The translations under genes and the position numbers were made by a program. A DNA stretch of 64,000 nucleotides, taken from positions 13,662,601 to 13,726,600 of the forward strand of contig NC_092677.1 in the NCBI RefSeq assembly GCF_964355755.1. The letters run 5' to 3'. This stretch comes from Antedon mediterranea (taxonomy: Eukaryota; Echinodermata; Crinoidea; Comatulida; Antedonidae). The number at the start of each line of letters is the position of its first letter. The stretch's first letter is position 1. Shown here piece by piece: positions 10,905-22,244 of this stretch. The notes beneath the pieces are model-generated. The model was not told the DNA's origin and did not search any database. It worked only from the letters and a program-made list of their open reading frames with translations.

Positions 10905-11095
10905 AGTTACAGAGACAATTAATTCTGTTGTGCAGTACCCACTGATTGGGCTTGAATCTATACCCCTAGCAATCAACGCAAGTTCGGTGGTCAAAGAGGC
11001 TAGTGATCTGGAGGTCGTGGGTTCGAGACCCACCCGATAATTACTTGCAAATATTCCCGCAAGTATTAGGCGCCTAAGTAGGGCAAAACATTACA
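10905..11095 (+). mobile_element. tRNA-derived SINE, copy 1
   Basis: The core TAGTGATCTGGAGGTCGTGG with the pol III B box GGTTCGAGACC (11020-11030), then ACTTGCAAAT, CGCAAGTATT and GTAGGGCAAAACAT, is shared in order with the minus-strand copy at 60395-60560. The tRNA-related head has an anticodon-like stem-loop (GGCTAGTGATCTGG) and a perfect T arm (GTGGG/CCCAC); the A box is poorly conserved. Boundaries are approximate. Confidence 0.65.
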
Positions 11096-11264
11096 TAAAT
11101 TTCATGTGGGGCAGGAACAAGGGTAGTATACAAAGACAAATAAGAATAACATGAAAAAAATGCTACTATATCTATATAAGAAATTAAAAAATAAACATTA
11201 TAAACAAAATTGATAAAAGTAAAAAGGCCTACTGTAGTTTGAATAATGTTATATACAAAATATA

Positions 11265-11896
11265 AGCCATGATACTCTCCTATATTTAGTTCCAAAAAGG
11301 TCAAAGAACTTCGATAATTACCGTAATTTAAGGTCGTAATACAATGAGTAATATGGATGTTGAACAGTAGTACTCAGGTGGCTTATAATTGGCAATTAGG
11401 CCTACGTTTATAAATAGCTGAGAATTGAAATACAATGCTAGAGAATCATTAAAAGATAGAAAGAACGAAATACAATTGAATGAAAGCGGTATACCATTTA
11501 CCAACTTGCTTATCTTATGACCTTAATTATGGATATATGAAAAATAGATTTAATTGAAACTTTTCAGAAATGGATTGACCAATCGTACAGATTTTTATTG
11601 CCAAATACATTTATTTCACACATGTTTGACTGATGTTGGATGGCATGCCGTTTCAGATACTCCCCTTCGAGTCTTTCAGATACGCCCTTACGAGTTAATT
11701 TTCGTGTTTTATTCGCTCATGAAGAAATAAGTTATTCACTCAATTCATGGAATCAATGATTGTAGAGGGATTTAAGTGATTTGGTTTAATTAGTTTATTA
11801 CACGCACAGAACTGGAAATCATTCATTTATATTCATTGTAAATACTTCTCCAGAGTGGTTTCCTGTACATCTACTTGTATTTGTTGACAAAAAAAA
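11265..11896 (+). repeat. duplicated 5' flank of the GPCR array (intact copy)
   Basis: This block is paralogous to 3160-3239 plus 4537-4785 plus 8255-8564. Shared landmarks in order are AAGCCATGA, CGTAATACAATGA, ACCAACTTGCTTATCTTAT (11500 here, 4716 there), GAAAAATAGATTT, CCAATCGTA and the start-codon context AAAATGAATTCTACCGAAAT. It shows what the flank of the 8565 gene looked like before the hAT and CR1 insertions, and so may hold the ancestral promoter of both receptors. No TATA box was identified with confidence. Confidence 0.75.
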
Positions 11897-12820
11897 ATGA
11901 ATTCTACCGAAATGGAATCAACAACAGTGGCTATAGTTTTCAGAACGGTCATATTGTGTATCATTATGGTGGTTGCAATTGTTGGTAATTGTTTAACTCT
12001 TGCTATAATCTACACTGTTGAATCACTTCGGACAAAAACGTATGTCTTTGTCGCGAATCTAGCAATCGCAGATCTTTCAATCGGACTATTCGTTATGCCT
12101 ACTGTTCTTGCTGCTTCTATAAATGACGGATGGCCATTTGTACAAGACTGGATCTGCGAAGTGTCTTCGTTTATTAATGTACATTGCTACCTATTAAGCA
12201 TGGCTACACTATGTGCAATATCAATTGAAAGGTATCATTCTATAATTAACCCTTTACTTTATGCTTCGAGAATGAGTAAACGAAATGTTATCATTTTATT
12301 ATGTTGGACGTGGATTCAGCCATTTTGCTTCACCATTGGATTATTGGGAAAAGTCGGATACAACCCTTATTCATACACTTGTCTACCACATTTCGAGGAC
12401 ATCCCTATGTATGCAATGTTTCTATCTGTTATGTGCTTGTTTATTCCAGCTTCAATAACAGTCATAGCTTATTACCATATATACAAGTTAACTTTCCAGC
12501 AACTCAAACGCGTTCATCATTTCCCTACACCAATGGCATCGAATTCGACACATAATTTGATTAAGGCCAAGACAAAATCCGCCTTTGTCTTTGCAATTGT
12601 CATTGGTACATTTATGACATTGTTGTTGCCGTCTCAAATTATTGTGATTACTCAAACATTTGAAGTGTACTTACCAAATGGCTATACAACTTTTTCAACG
12701 TGGTTTTCGTTAATGACATCATCATGTAACCCGGTAATATACTGCCTTATGAATAGGCAATTCAGAAACGGACTTGGCAAAATGATGCGTATGCTTCGTC
12801 GATGGCTAGACCATGGATAA
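11897..12820 (+). CDS. class A (rhodopsin-like) orphan GPCR, intronless
   Basis: This is a 307-residue seven-transmembrane receptor in one exon. Residues 2-4 (NST) are an N-glycosylation sequon, and TM1 has GNCLTLAI (Asn31 = 1.50). TM2 has LAIADL (Asp59 = 2.50). Cys87 (3.25) can pair with Cys162 in extracellular loop 2. The TM3 end is ERY (111-113), TM6 has Pro245, TM7 is NPVIY (278-282), and a basic helix 8/tail follows (RQFRNGLGKMMRMLRRW). Position 3.32 is Asn94, not the Asp used by amine receptors, and 6.48 is Leu where most receptors have Trp, so the ligand cannot be named. It would signal through G proteins at the plasma membrane. Large intronless, lineage-specific receptor expansions are known in echinoderms. 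It is the best-preserved of the three copies here. Confidence 0.88.
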   Translation: MNSTEMESTTVAIVFRTVILCIIMVVAIVGNCLTLAIIYTVESLRTKTYVFVANLAIADLSIGLFVMPTVLAASINDGWPFVQDWICEVSSFINVHCYLLSMATLCAISIERYHSIINPLLYASRMSKRNVIILLCWTWIQPFCFTIGLLGKVGYNPYSYTCLPHFEDIPMYAMFLSVMCLFIPASITVIAYYHIYKLTFQQLKRVHHFPTPMASNSTHNLIKAKTKSAFVFAIVIGTFMTLLLPSQIIVITQTFEVYLPNGYTTFSTWFSLMTSSCNPVIYCLMNRQFRNGLGKMMRMLRRWLDHG

Positions 12821-12839
12821 CATGCACTTCGTCTATCTA

Positions 12840-15790
12840 AATAATCATTATTGTATTTACTGTTCCAGAATGGAGTTTCAAAAGAGGACAAATCAGTGAG
12901 TTCATGCATTTTGAAATGTTGTTATTTTTTACGTATTTATAAAGTAGGCCTCTTTTATAAAGATATAGGCCTACATTTATACTGTATACCTGAAGGTGTG
13001 TTCGATATGAGTTGTATATCGCATTAAAAAGAAGTAGCAATTGGATTAATAGCATTAAGCTGCATAGCTCCTGAGATGGAGCACGTACGGACACCGAAGT
13101 AACCAGGAAGGGAGTGACTGGAGATTTATGATCTTGAGCATGAGAACTATAATGATGAAAGTGTGAAAGCGTTTTGCCAGCAGAGAGAAAAGGAAACATA
13201 GTGAAAACAGCATGCTTGTCCCAAATCTGTTTCGAAACTAAGAACAGCAGCGTCAATTTCTCTTTTTTTCTCGATGGCCTTCTTTCTCTTTTTGCATTCG
13301 CTCACGTTCAGAACCTTTTTAACAAGGCAATTCTTTAAAACGTTGTTTCAGATATGTTCAATTGTTGTGTCAACTGCACAACGTGTGGTTATCTTTGATC
13401 AGAGTAGGCCATCAAATGATGTATAGAAAACACAACATTAAAAATAATACCGAATTGATACCTGGTGATGTATAATATGTTGTAGACGACGATGATAGTT
13501 CATTTATACAGGTCCAAATTGGTCTGGAATTTGGGGTGCATTTTTAGGTAAAAGTTTTTGTTAATTCGGGTATGCTGAATAAAAAAAGATGAAGAATAAA
13601 AATGGAAATGGAGGATATTTTCATGTGGATGCTGGACAAAATTGACAACCTATAACTTTTCAAAGCCAACTGACGTGACCTTAGTTATACATTAGTTCAA
13701 TAAATGTTGTGATAAAAATTAAAATGGTCGCCAATATGGGTACCATGTGTTAAACATTAATGTGTTCCTTATTATAGTGGTAACGTAACCGCGTAATTTT
13801 TTCCACGTAGAATTTGTATCTATCCTGAGCGGATTTCCGCTCATCAACCTGTTAGTCCTGCGTTTTGTGTAAATGGTCTAAGCTATTCTATATATTCTAT
13901 ATTGTTGTTTTCCACTTACCGATTGTGTGTGTAAATTGGCGTTAACATGCAAGATAAAAAAAGATATTTTTGGGTAGAAACTTGAAATTAAAAAAATGTC
14001 TGAATGTTTGTTGTACTGTGCTATTCCACTATTGACAGCCAAAAAAGGACACCAAAATTCGGTCATCATTTTATTTATATCATAGTTATAATTGTCTTTG
14101 AAGAGCAACTGTTCAAAGTTGTCAGTAATTCTTATATTCATCACACATATTTTACTTTATATCGAAAAATAAATGTTCTAAATAGGCCTACTACTCTACA
14201 TAATATTAACAATATAATAAACCTTTTTTTCTTATATATTTTTTTTACATCTAAATGTACAATTACATATCGCAAGATATGGCTGGAATTTTAAGCTGCA
14301 TCAAAACATTGAATTATTAAGGTGACACCACCACGCCTTGTCCTGTTTCTACTAATATCCACTTGTCAACATTTTTCCTTCACCCAGCACTTAGCCTCAG
14401 TCAAACACAGAATAATATACTCCGTCCTCGCTAACACAATTAATCAATACATACATTTAGGATGTATTCTCACGTGAAAACCATGCTTATCGTTTATTAT
14501 TTAGAAGTAACTTATGATTAGTAGATTATCGGATAATTATGCTGATTCAACATGTATCCCATAACTTCCACAGGAGAATACTGTTCTAAAATTATCTAAC
14601 GACAAACATATAAGTGACTTCAGCATTAAGGTAATGCAAGGGATTTTTCGATAATTATGGAACCGTTCAGACTTTCTTTACAATATAATATAATATTGTT
14701 ATTGTTGTTGGTTTCTTGTTGGGCCCATTTTCGTTAACTTAGTTGGATAGGAATCAACTTGCCCATAACTAAGCCTCAACGGGCCCTGTGATTAACATGT
14801 TTACATAGACTTTCTGTAACTAAATTATTTAATTTCGTTGGAAACATTTTTAAAACTAGAACTACTGGACAAGTCTTCTGTATCTGTATGTTTAACGTAC
14901 ATTTATCGCGTATCAATAAATAGCAAAATGTGCTTTTGTGAAAGTATTTAAATTTCAATGGTGTTCAATTTATTCTTAAAAATTATGGGCTGGTGCCATT
15001 CTTATGGTTTGATCTAGCTGATTCCATTCAATTGTCTTTGGGTAGATGAGTAATGATAACAGTTTTTATTGGTTGTTGGTATTATGTTGTTAACGTAGAT
15101 CAAATAAAGAAAACTTGAATTTGTTTTTTCCTTGCCACTTTCTTAAATTAGAGAAATTAAACTCTTCTAAAACATGAAAAGCCCACCATTGATGCGTAGG
15201 CCTACATATATATAATACTCTCTAAAATATTGGCTTTAGGGTAAAATTCTTCTAGTTAGGGCGGTTTACCATCAATATTTTGAGCTTGCTGTTGATGAAG
15301 ATGATGAGTATAAATACAGAAGAGTATAAGACTAAGAGCGGCAATTTTGAAATACTCTGTACATTTAAAAACCGAATTTAAAAAGCCAGAAGAATATTAA
15401 AAAACTATTGAAAAATAAAAGTTAAATACAACAAATGTTTTTATCTACTCCCCTACAATCTCTGTATAATGAAATAGTGTGCTCACTAATTATATAGAAT
15501 ATTATTAAATCAAAACTGATGCTTGATAGTAGGTACTGTGTTTATGGACATCGAGGGCCAGGTTTTAAAGACCCCAAACAATGATACCCTACTTTAAAAT
15601 AGAGGGGAAATCAGACATATTAAACTAACATAACATAGACACACTGTGCTAAGAAAAATGTTATCTATGATTATATTTCCCTATCATATAAGATGTATTG
15701 TCCCCCTGAAAAAATAATTATTGACATATTTGTTGTTGTGGTAGAGCCTAATATAACAGTAGGTGTGTTAAAAACATTCTGAACTACTAG
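12840..15790. other. intergenic, no gene seen
   Basis: AT-rich DNA without recognisable exons or domain-bearing frames on either strand. It has scattered TAGGCCTA words and a few A/T microsatellite-like tracts; nothing else is supported. Confidence 0.55.
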
Positions 15791-16043
15791 ACTGTACACA
15801 CTAAAGCTTGGTTTCCACAAGGACACACTGCAAAGAAGTAAGCGCAAAGCTAGCATGTTAACCAATCACAAGGGATAGATTCTGTACACACTAAAGCTTG
15901 GTTCCCACAAGGACGCAACGCAAAGACGTAAGCGCAAAGCTAGGATGTTAACCAATCACAAGTGAAAGATTTTCGTCATTGGACAACTTGCGTGTGCTGC
16001 GTCCACTTTCTTTTGTTGCGTCTTAGTGGAAACCAAGCTTTGA
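15791..16043. mobile_element. fold-back MITE (family 2) with tandem duplication of its left part
   Basis: A full copy runs about 15893-16043 and has inverted ends AAAGCTTGGTTCCCAC and GTGGAAACCAAGCTTT. Its halves are partly self-complementary (…CGCAACGCAAAG… against …TTGTTGCGTC…; AACCAATCACAAG against CATTGGACAACTTG). Immediately before it, 15791-15881 repeats the flank CTGTACACACT plus the left half, so about 90 bp are duplicated in tandem. Related copies lie at 16519-16645, 56200-56300 and 63893-64000. Confidence 0.75.
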
Positions 16044-16411
16044 GGTACATTCACACCTGCTGCATTTTCTGCATTATTAAACAAATGAAAATAGTATAAC
16101 GATTAGAAAAAAGTCTGTTCCACTTAAAAGGAAGAGAAAACATTTAGATTGATCTATCTGATTTCTGATTTAAAATTTAAAATCCAGTTTGCGACTAATG
16201 ACGAGAGTGTTTAGATTTAGAACAAATGCGGGGCCATACGTACTGTAACTCACCAGAACAGATGTGAATGGCTCTTTATGAAATGACCTGACTGCACAGA
16301 TGTGAATGCACCTTTACATACAGAAAGTCTCTTTTTTTTGTGTGTCCTGTTCAATTACGGTCAAAGCAATGGCAGATTTATTGACTAATATTATGCACTA
16401 CCTTATTTAAC

Positions 16412-16524
16412 CATGTGACAAAAAAAAATGTGATGTGCCCATATATGTACACGATAATGTCATATCACTACCATATTTTGGCACATCATAGTTTTTGGCA
16501 AACTAGTTTGATAGTATAGACTAG
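16412..16524. mobile_element. fold-back MITE (family 1), partial copy
   Basis: It shares GTGATGTGCCCA, ATATCACTACCATAT, GGCACATCATA and the end TTTGATAGTATAGAC with the copies at 18717-18846 and 30016-30166. The left terminal repeat is missing. Confidence 0.7.
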
Positions 16525-16645
16525 AGACTAGGACATAATGCAACGCATCACAAGCGATGGATTATTAAAACTGCTGCTTTTCATTGGTCAACTTGATTGC
16601 ATTGCGTACATGTTTTTGCGTTGCGTCTCTAGTGGGAACCACACA
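16519..16645. mobile_element. fold-back MITE (family 2)
   Basis: The words GCAACGCATCACAAGCGATG, ATTATTAAAACTGC, TTTTCATTGGTCAA and GCGTTGCGTCTCTAGTGGGA match the family 2 plan of a palindromic element. It directly abuts the family 1 copy. Confidence 0.65.
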
Positions 16646-18716
16646 TTAGTATTATTTACGCCACTACTAAATTAAACTATAAAAAGCGACTGTTAAATAC
16701 AAACAAAACAATTAAAATTAAAACATGAGAAAAATGTAGTAACAAATAAAATTGTTGTATCATGCACCATTTTATTATTTTTGTTACTTAAAGTTTTTTG
16801 GTTGTTCTTTAAATTCAATGAATGAATGGGGTTTTTTGTGTTTATTTTTAGCAGCATTCTAAAGCAATATTAAGTCTGTAATTTTTTAAAAGCTTTCATT
16901 CATCGGTTACTACAACCCCAATCACTTCTTACGTCAAGAGAATTCCATTTATTTTATAAATTGCACCCAAATTGAATGCAGAAACTCTTGAGATGTATAC
17001 ATATAGCGTTCACGCAAGAATTAAGTAGAAACAACAATCAAATTATTATGTACTATGATACCGTTAAAACAATTTAATAAATTAATAAATATAGAATCTA
17101 TACTATATACTATATAATGATATATCTCATATAAATATATTGTTTTTTTCTGATTATATTTAAGCATTGATTTAAAAGCAGGGCAAACGACGGGATAACA
17201 TTGAAGAAATAAAATACATTATTTATGCATATCACTCAATGATATTCTTTAGACTAATTGCAACCTCTATCTTTTCGTATTATCAACACCATCATATTTA
17301 TTAAAACACAGAATACTATATGCCGAAGTAATCTATACAGATGTTTAAAGATAAAATTCTGCCAACATTATCTTTAAAAACGTTTAAACTGTATACAAAT
17401 AAATACAACTGCTATTTCTTCTGTGCATTTAAACATATTAATAAAAGTATATTATTAATATTTTTAAAATCTTCAATAAATATATTAAAATATTGATTTG
17501 ATCATTAGTTAAAATATCCAAATGGAGGCAATGCATGTTATCAATTTGAATATAGAGCATATGACACCTGCACCATGCAGATACAGTAAACTCTTTTTAA
17601 GAGTTTTATATTCTTAATTTTAATTCTACTTTATTCCTCTAAATTTCTATACATATTAGATATATTATAATATAGATAATATACATATATATTTTTTTTA
17701 AGTGGCTGCTAGCCACTATGACACCTACAATATTATTACCCCTTGTCCCATAGCAACTTTATTCGCTTGTAACGTGACAGCAATTACAGATTCTTTTTGT
17801 CCCTCCCTGTCGAGAAAAAAACGAAACAAGAAAAACACGATAATTTTAAAGAATTCAAAACGATCGTTGTTACTCGCATTTGACCCATACTTGTTGCTTT
17901 ATGTTGGTCACTTTTCCATTGAGCATTTTTAAAACCGTTTTTTTTATAGAAAAGTTTTCTTGACGACAGCATAAATGAAAAAAAAATTGTTAAAAACCAA
18001 TCTCAAAATTGATTTTAGTCTCGAACTGTTTTTGAATCCTCAATTTTTTATTTGCAATTAATGAAATCACGGTCTCTGCCTTAGAAAGTACCATAATGCC
18101 ACAAACATTTATCAACGCTTATTGACTCTACACCCAAATTAATTTAACACACTCATTTTGTCAATGCTTTACATTTTTCATTTGGTTTGAAAATCAACCT
18201 TTAATTTTTTATTTTTTTTTATTAATTTTCATTCTTTTGTAGCTTATTGTACCATACCATAAAGTAGAAGGCGAGTAAAAACAAATGGAATGGCGTTTTC
18301 TAATTCATTTCACATTTGACTCAAATGTAGGTAAAACCAAGCAGTTGCATTTCCAAATGATAGCAGGGATGTCAGAATAGTTGTAGGAATAGTCTATTAT
18401 TGTAGAGCGATGTTTAAGATACTTTGATCTTTTGTGACTTATTGTTGGTTTATTCAGGTAAGCTGGCACAAAATAGAAAAAGATAATATTTTTTTATGTA
18501 CGCATGAAAAATTGATTCACAGCGAATTTAGGTAAATGACACCGCCAAATGGTCGCAAATGGCATTCTCGCACATAAAATTCATGATAAATGGCACTTCC
18601 CACTATTCTAGTTTTTCTACTTTTAGACATAACAGATGCGCATGTTCCATGTTCTGTCATTTTATTATTTTATTTTTCAATTGATGTTCAAAACGCCAGG
18701 ATATAACTAAGGCTCT
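16646..18716. other. intergenic, no gene seen
   Basis: Strongly AT-rich. No exons, RNA genes or clear repeats were recognised; the short open frames near 17.7-17.9 kb have no family features. Confidence 0.5.
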
Positions 18717-18846
18717 GTCTACACTACTGAACTAGTTTGACAAAAAAGTGTGATGTGCCCAAATATGGTAGGTAGTGATATGACATCATCATGTCTATAT
18801 ATGGGCACATCATATTTTTTTGTCACATAAATTTGATAGTGTAGAC
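18717..18846. mobile_element. fold-back MITE (family 1), complete copy
   Basis: A 130 bp element with ends GTCTACACTA and TAGTGTAGAC. The interior is a near-palindrome: AGTGTGATGTGCCCAAATAT on the left against ATATATGGGCACATCATATT on the right. It lies just downstream of the last coding exon of the RRM gene and could fall in its 3' UTR. Confidence 0.8.
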
Positions 18847-18891
18847 AGATTAATCAAATTTAAAACAACTTACCAAATAAGGCAAAATAAT

Positions 18892-21800
18892 TTAAGGTTT
18901 TTCATCTGTAACCTCTTCGTATATCTTATTTTGATGAGCCTCAGCTGAATGTTTCATTAGCTCCCATGCTGATAATGCCTTCTCACCACAAGCTGCACAT
19001 TTCCATGAAGATGGCTCTGAAAACAACAAAGTCGATAACAAAATTACCGTAAAACCTCAAAGAGAAGCCCATCTAAAAAAAAAAAAAACCTCTATATGGT
19101 TTGCAAAATTAATCTCGAAAAGAAGCCCATCACGAAATCAAGCATGCTGGGCTTCTTTTCATGAGAGTGTGGGCTTATTTGCGAGATAGCAAGAGAAATG
19201 TATGAGCGTGTTAAATCAATTAATGAACTTACAACCCTAAAATAAATAATCAGGCCTCATATTTATTCTACAATTTTATTTGATTGAATCTTGTATCTTT
19301 ATCTTCTTCTGCTTCCTTTGCAAATATGTAAATTGGCAGGGAATATCTTAAAATCATATTAGTGTAGTAGAAATTCACACAAATTTACAGCATTCATTTC
19401 GAAAAGAAGACCTTCAGTTTGCGGTAAAAATAAAATTCCAGCTATTTTAATATACAAAAAGACAATTCAAAAGATGGAGTCGGAACTTTTCACTTACAAC
19501 TTGTAACCAGGTTTGATCTCCCGTTTTAATACGTTTTCACACATGCATACACGAAAAATGAGAAATTGCTATAATTGGGTCAGTTTAATACCAGGAAAAT
19601 ACATGCGAACGCAGTAACAACTTGTGACATCTCCAAACAAAAAAACAGGCCTCTCACCGGAGTGTTTTTCACAAAATTGTCTTCACATTATGCAAACCTG
19701 GTTACAAGTTCTTATATTTTGCAGGTGTGAAAAAAGGTATTATATGCTGTTTTATTTGCAAGAGGTCTTACCATCTCCAGAGACTGGATCATGTTGTACC
19801 TGTCTGAGGTTACAAGACGCACCAGCAATTTTTTCCCCAACAGCACCACTTCTAAAAATAGTGAAAAAAACAATAATACAGTACATCATAGTTTATAACA
19901 CACCTGAGTACATCCTTGATTCGTTTGATTGGAGAATCGTGGGTCACATGATATTCAATAACTACTCCATTGAACTCTTACATCATCAATCAAAACACAA
20001 GGCTAGGAAAATTTGCTTTCAGCTTGCTCAAATGTAAAAAATTATATAACACATATAAATAAATGTTTATGAGGTGGATGGTGAGAATCTTTTTATGAAA
20101 AAGAGCGTGATTTACCCATAATCAATTCGTTTGAATCCTTTTGGTCTGCCTGCATCAGGCTCACTGGCAACATATATATCTGAAATAAAAAAAAGAAATT
20201 ATTACAAGAATGTGTTCAAGTATTAAAATAAATTACAGTATTGTTGGGAGTATTAAAAACAAGGGTGTTTATATACCCAATGGTTGCAGGCTAGGATGTA
20301 TATATGGGAAATGAGAGTTTGAAATATAACAATGCAACCAAATAAATATTATCAGAAGTCCATATAAATTAACAACTGAGTACATCTCTGTTAATAATAA
20401 TAATTACCGTAGTTCCCTGGGTATAATCCCACCCCCCTTGTACATGAAATTTTCCTGAATTTGAGAGGTGGGACTATACCCGGGATTTCATTGGTGCATT
20501 AACTTAAAATGACGATCCTTCTTCTGGCTACGATCTAGGCTATCTAAAGCTATATTCCAATGTAGGCCTAGAAATTAGACAGCAAGGTCATCTAGGCCTA
20601 GGCAGCCCAATTGGTCTTACCTGTGTTATGCCTACCATTTAGATTTTACTCCAGATTTCTACTTAAAAAAATACCCTAAAATGTTATCTAGGCTAGGCCT
20701 AGCTTCCTAAATAATATCGACACAAACTTGTACGATTGCTCTCGGTTCCCTACGATTGAGCTCTGTGTAATTACAGAGCTCGAGCGTGGGGAAATCTCAA
20801 ATCGCATGTTGTTGCACGTGACACAAACTACTGCGCAAGCTCCGGTCAATGTAGAGGGCATTGTTTTTTTACGGTAATCAAGCATGCAGTAGTAACAACA
20901 AGGAATAATGTACACGGTGAAAGCATGTGCAGAATGCGACGATAGGCCTGCCTCACTTAATGTTTGTTTTAGTCATTTTTCGGCATTGTTTCAAAAGACA
21001 ATTTTCCTATTTAATTTGTTTATTTAAAAAAAATTTACATTACACACCAGATATATTAGATTGCAAGATATTTTTACATAGGAAGTGACATTTGCTGGTA
21101 CTGTATGGAAATAAACCCACAAAATTTATTATAGCAAAAATATATAGAGGTATACTGGGATTAAATGTTTTTGTTTTGAGTACGTGTTGTGGCCATTGGA
21201 TATTGTGTTCTGCCAACAGAGAAAACAGAATTTCTATGTTTTTTTTTTCTTAAAACAAATGACAATAAATGATACTTGACTTGACTTATGTCAACGAAGA
21301 AATGACTCAAGTATGCACGGCTGGGAAAAATGTTGAAATAAATGAAGTTGAATTGTATCGAGTTGAAAATGTTATGGAACCGAAAGGCAACATGACTTGA
21401 ATTCAATTCAATCAAAAGACGATCAACCTAGAAACCATCAAACTGAGTCCCGAGGTGGGGGAGCTAGGAATCCCAATATCCGTGCATGCTTACAGTGAAA
21501 CAACACAACATAGTATAATTTTCGGATACTAATACCTATAGGTTGTTTAGCAACAATTCTATTATTTTCAGCTTCCTTAGCTCGTCTTGCATTGAATTCA
21601 CTCGTAAACTGCACAAAACCGAAACCTTTATGTAGAGAAATACCAGTGATTCTACCATATGGTGCAAACACTCGTTCAATATCACGTCTTGTAACATAAC
21701 CTGTGTTCAGATTCCCTACAAATAACAAATAGTTTTGTTAAAAATTATAATCTTCTGAAGCTTCTAAGAGTGAAAAGCATTCACACTTAATAAACAAAAC

Positions 21801-22136
21801 AACTCATTTAAGCATTTTAGTGAATAACTTCATTTAATTACCAGTTACAAGCTGTAATTGGACCTCTAGAGGTCCAATTACAGGGTAATTACTGTATATA
21901 TGTGACTCAATTGGTGTGAGCCTTCATCACAGCTGTTACATAATCTCGCAGAGTGAAAGGGGCAACTTCTTACCTATAAACAATCTGGAAGCCTTTGATT
22001 TTGGGTCGTTACTGTTTGTAGCACTGCCAACTGTACATAGATGGCTGTTGTCGCCATGATAGTAAGCTCCGTAAGTCGGAAAGCCAGGTGGAGGAAATGG
22101 ACCTCCATACGGACCGTAAAATGCCCCACGATGCAT
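18892..22136 (-). CDS. hnRNP C/RALY-like RRM protein with C-terminal C2H2-like zinc finger (5 coding exons)
   Basis: The coding exons on the minus strand are 22136-21974, 21715-21536, 20179-20116, 19851-19772 and 19016-18892. All junctions are GT/AG and the phases agree, giving 203 residues. Residues 1-30 are rich in Gly, Pro and Tyr (YGPYGGPFPPPGFPTYGAYY). The RRM spans about 51-120, with RNP2 LFIGNL (52-57) and RNP1 KGFGFVQF (84-91). NDPKSKASRLFIGNLNT and the EP-rich stretch after the RRM closely follow hnRNP C/RALY. Residues 169-190 form C-x2-C-x12-H-x4-H (C169, C172, H185, H190). The expected role is nuclear pre-mRNA binding. The basic-leucine-zipper region of vertebrate hnRNP C is absent; the zinc finger takes its place. 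An AG lies 15 bases upstream of the ATG (exon edge near 22151), so a 5' UTR exon, or an in-frame upstream coding exon, may exist. Confidence 0.85.
19044..19427. mobile_element. intronic MITE-like element
   Basis: It begins TTACCGTAAAACCTC and ends TTTGCGGTAA, giving imperfect inverted ends. GAAGCCCAT occurs twice on the left and its complement GGGCTTCTTTTC on the right. It lies in the last intron of the RRM gene. Boundaries and family are tentative. Confidence 0.45.
20404..20496. mobile_element. short inverted-repeat element in intron
   Basis: GGGTATAATCCCACC on the left and GGTGGGACTATACCC on the right form an imperfect inverted repeat ~60 bp apart. It lies in intron 2 of the RRM gene and resembles a small fold-back MITE. 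Confidence 0.5.
20758..20781. repeat. 9 bp hairpin GAGCTCTGT / ACAGAGCTC
   Basis: A perfect 9 bp inverted repeat with a six-base spacer (GTAATT), in intron 2 of the RRM gene. Confidence 0.8.
21852..21883. repeat. perfect 32 bp palindrome
   Basis: CTGTAATTGGACCTCT is followed directly by its exact reverse complement, with no spacer. It sits in intron 1 of the RRM gene, between exon 21974-22136 and exon 21536-21715. A cruciform or RNA hairpin is possible; it may be a very young fold-back insertion. Confidence 0.9.
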
Positions 22137-22244
22137 TGCCAGATTGTGTTTCTAAAAAAAAAAACTAAAACCAACAGAAATTTTTGGTTAAACATATTAC
22201 TACACTTTGTTGAATATTCTTTATTGTACTGAGACAGTAGTAGC

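Noticed and set aside
12837-13256. 139-codon minus-strand frame downstream of the intact GPCR
   Set aside because: It overlaps the 3' flank, has no family motif, and its hydrophobic segments fit random AT-rich translation.
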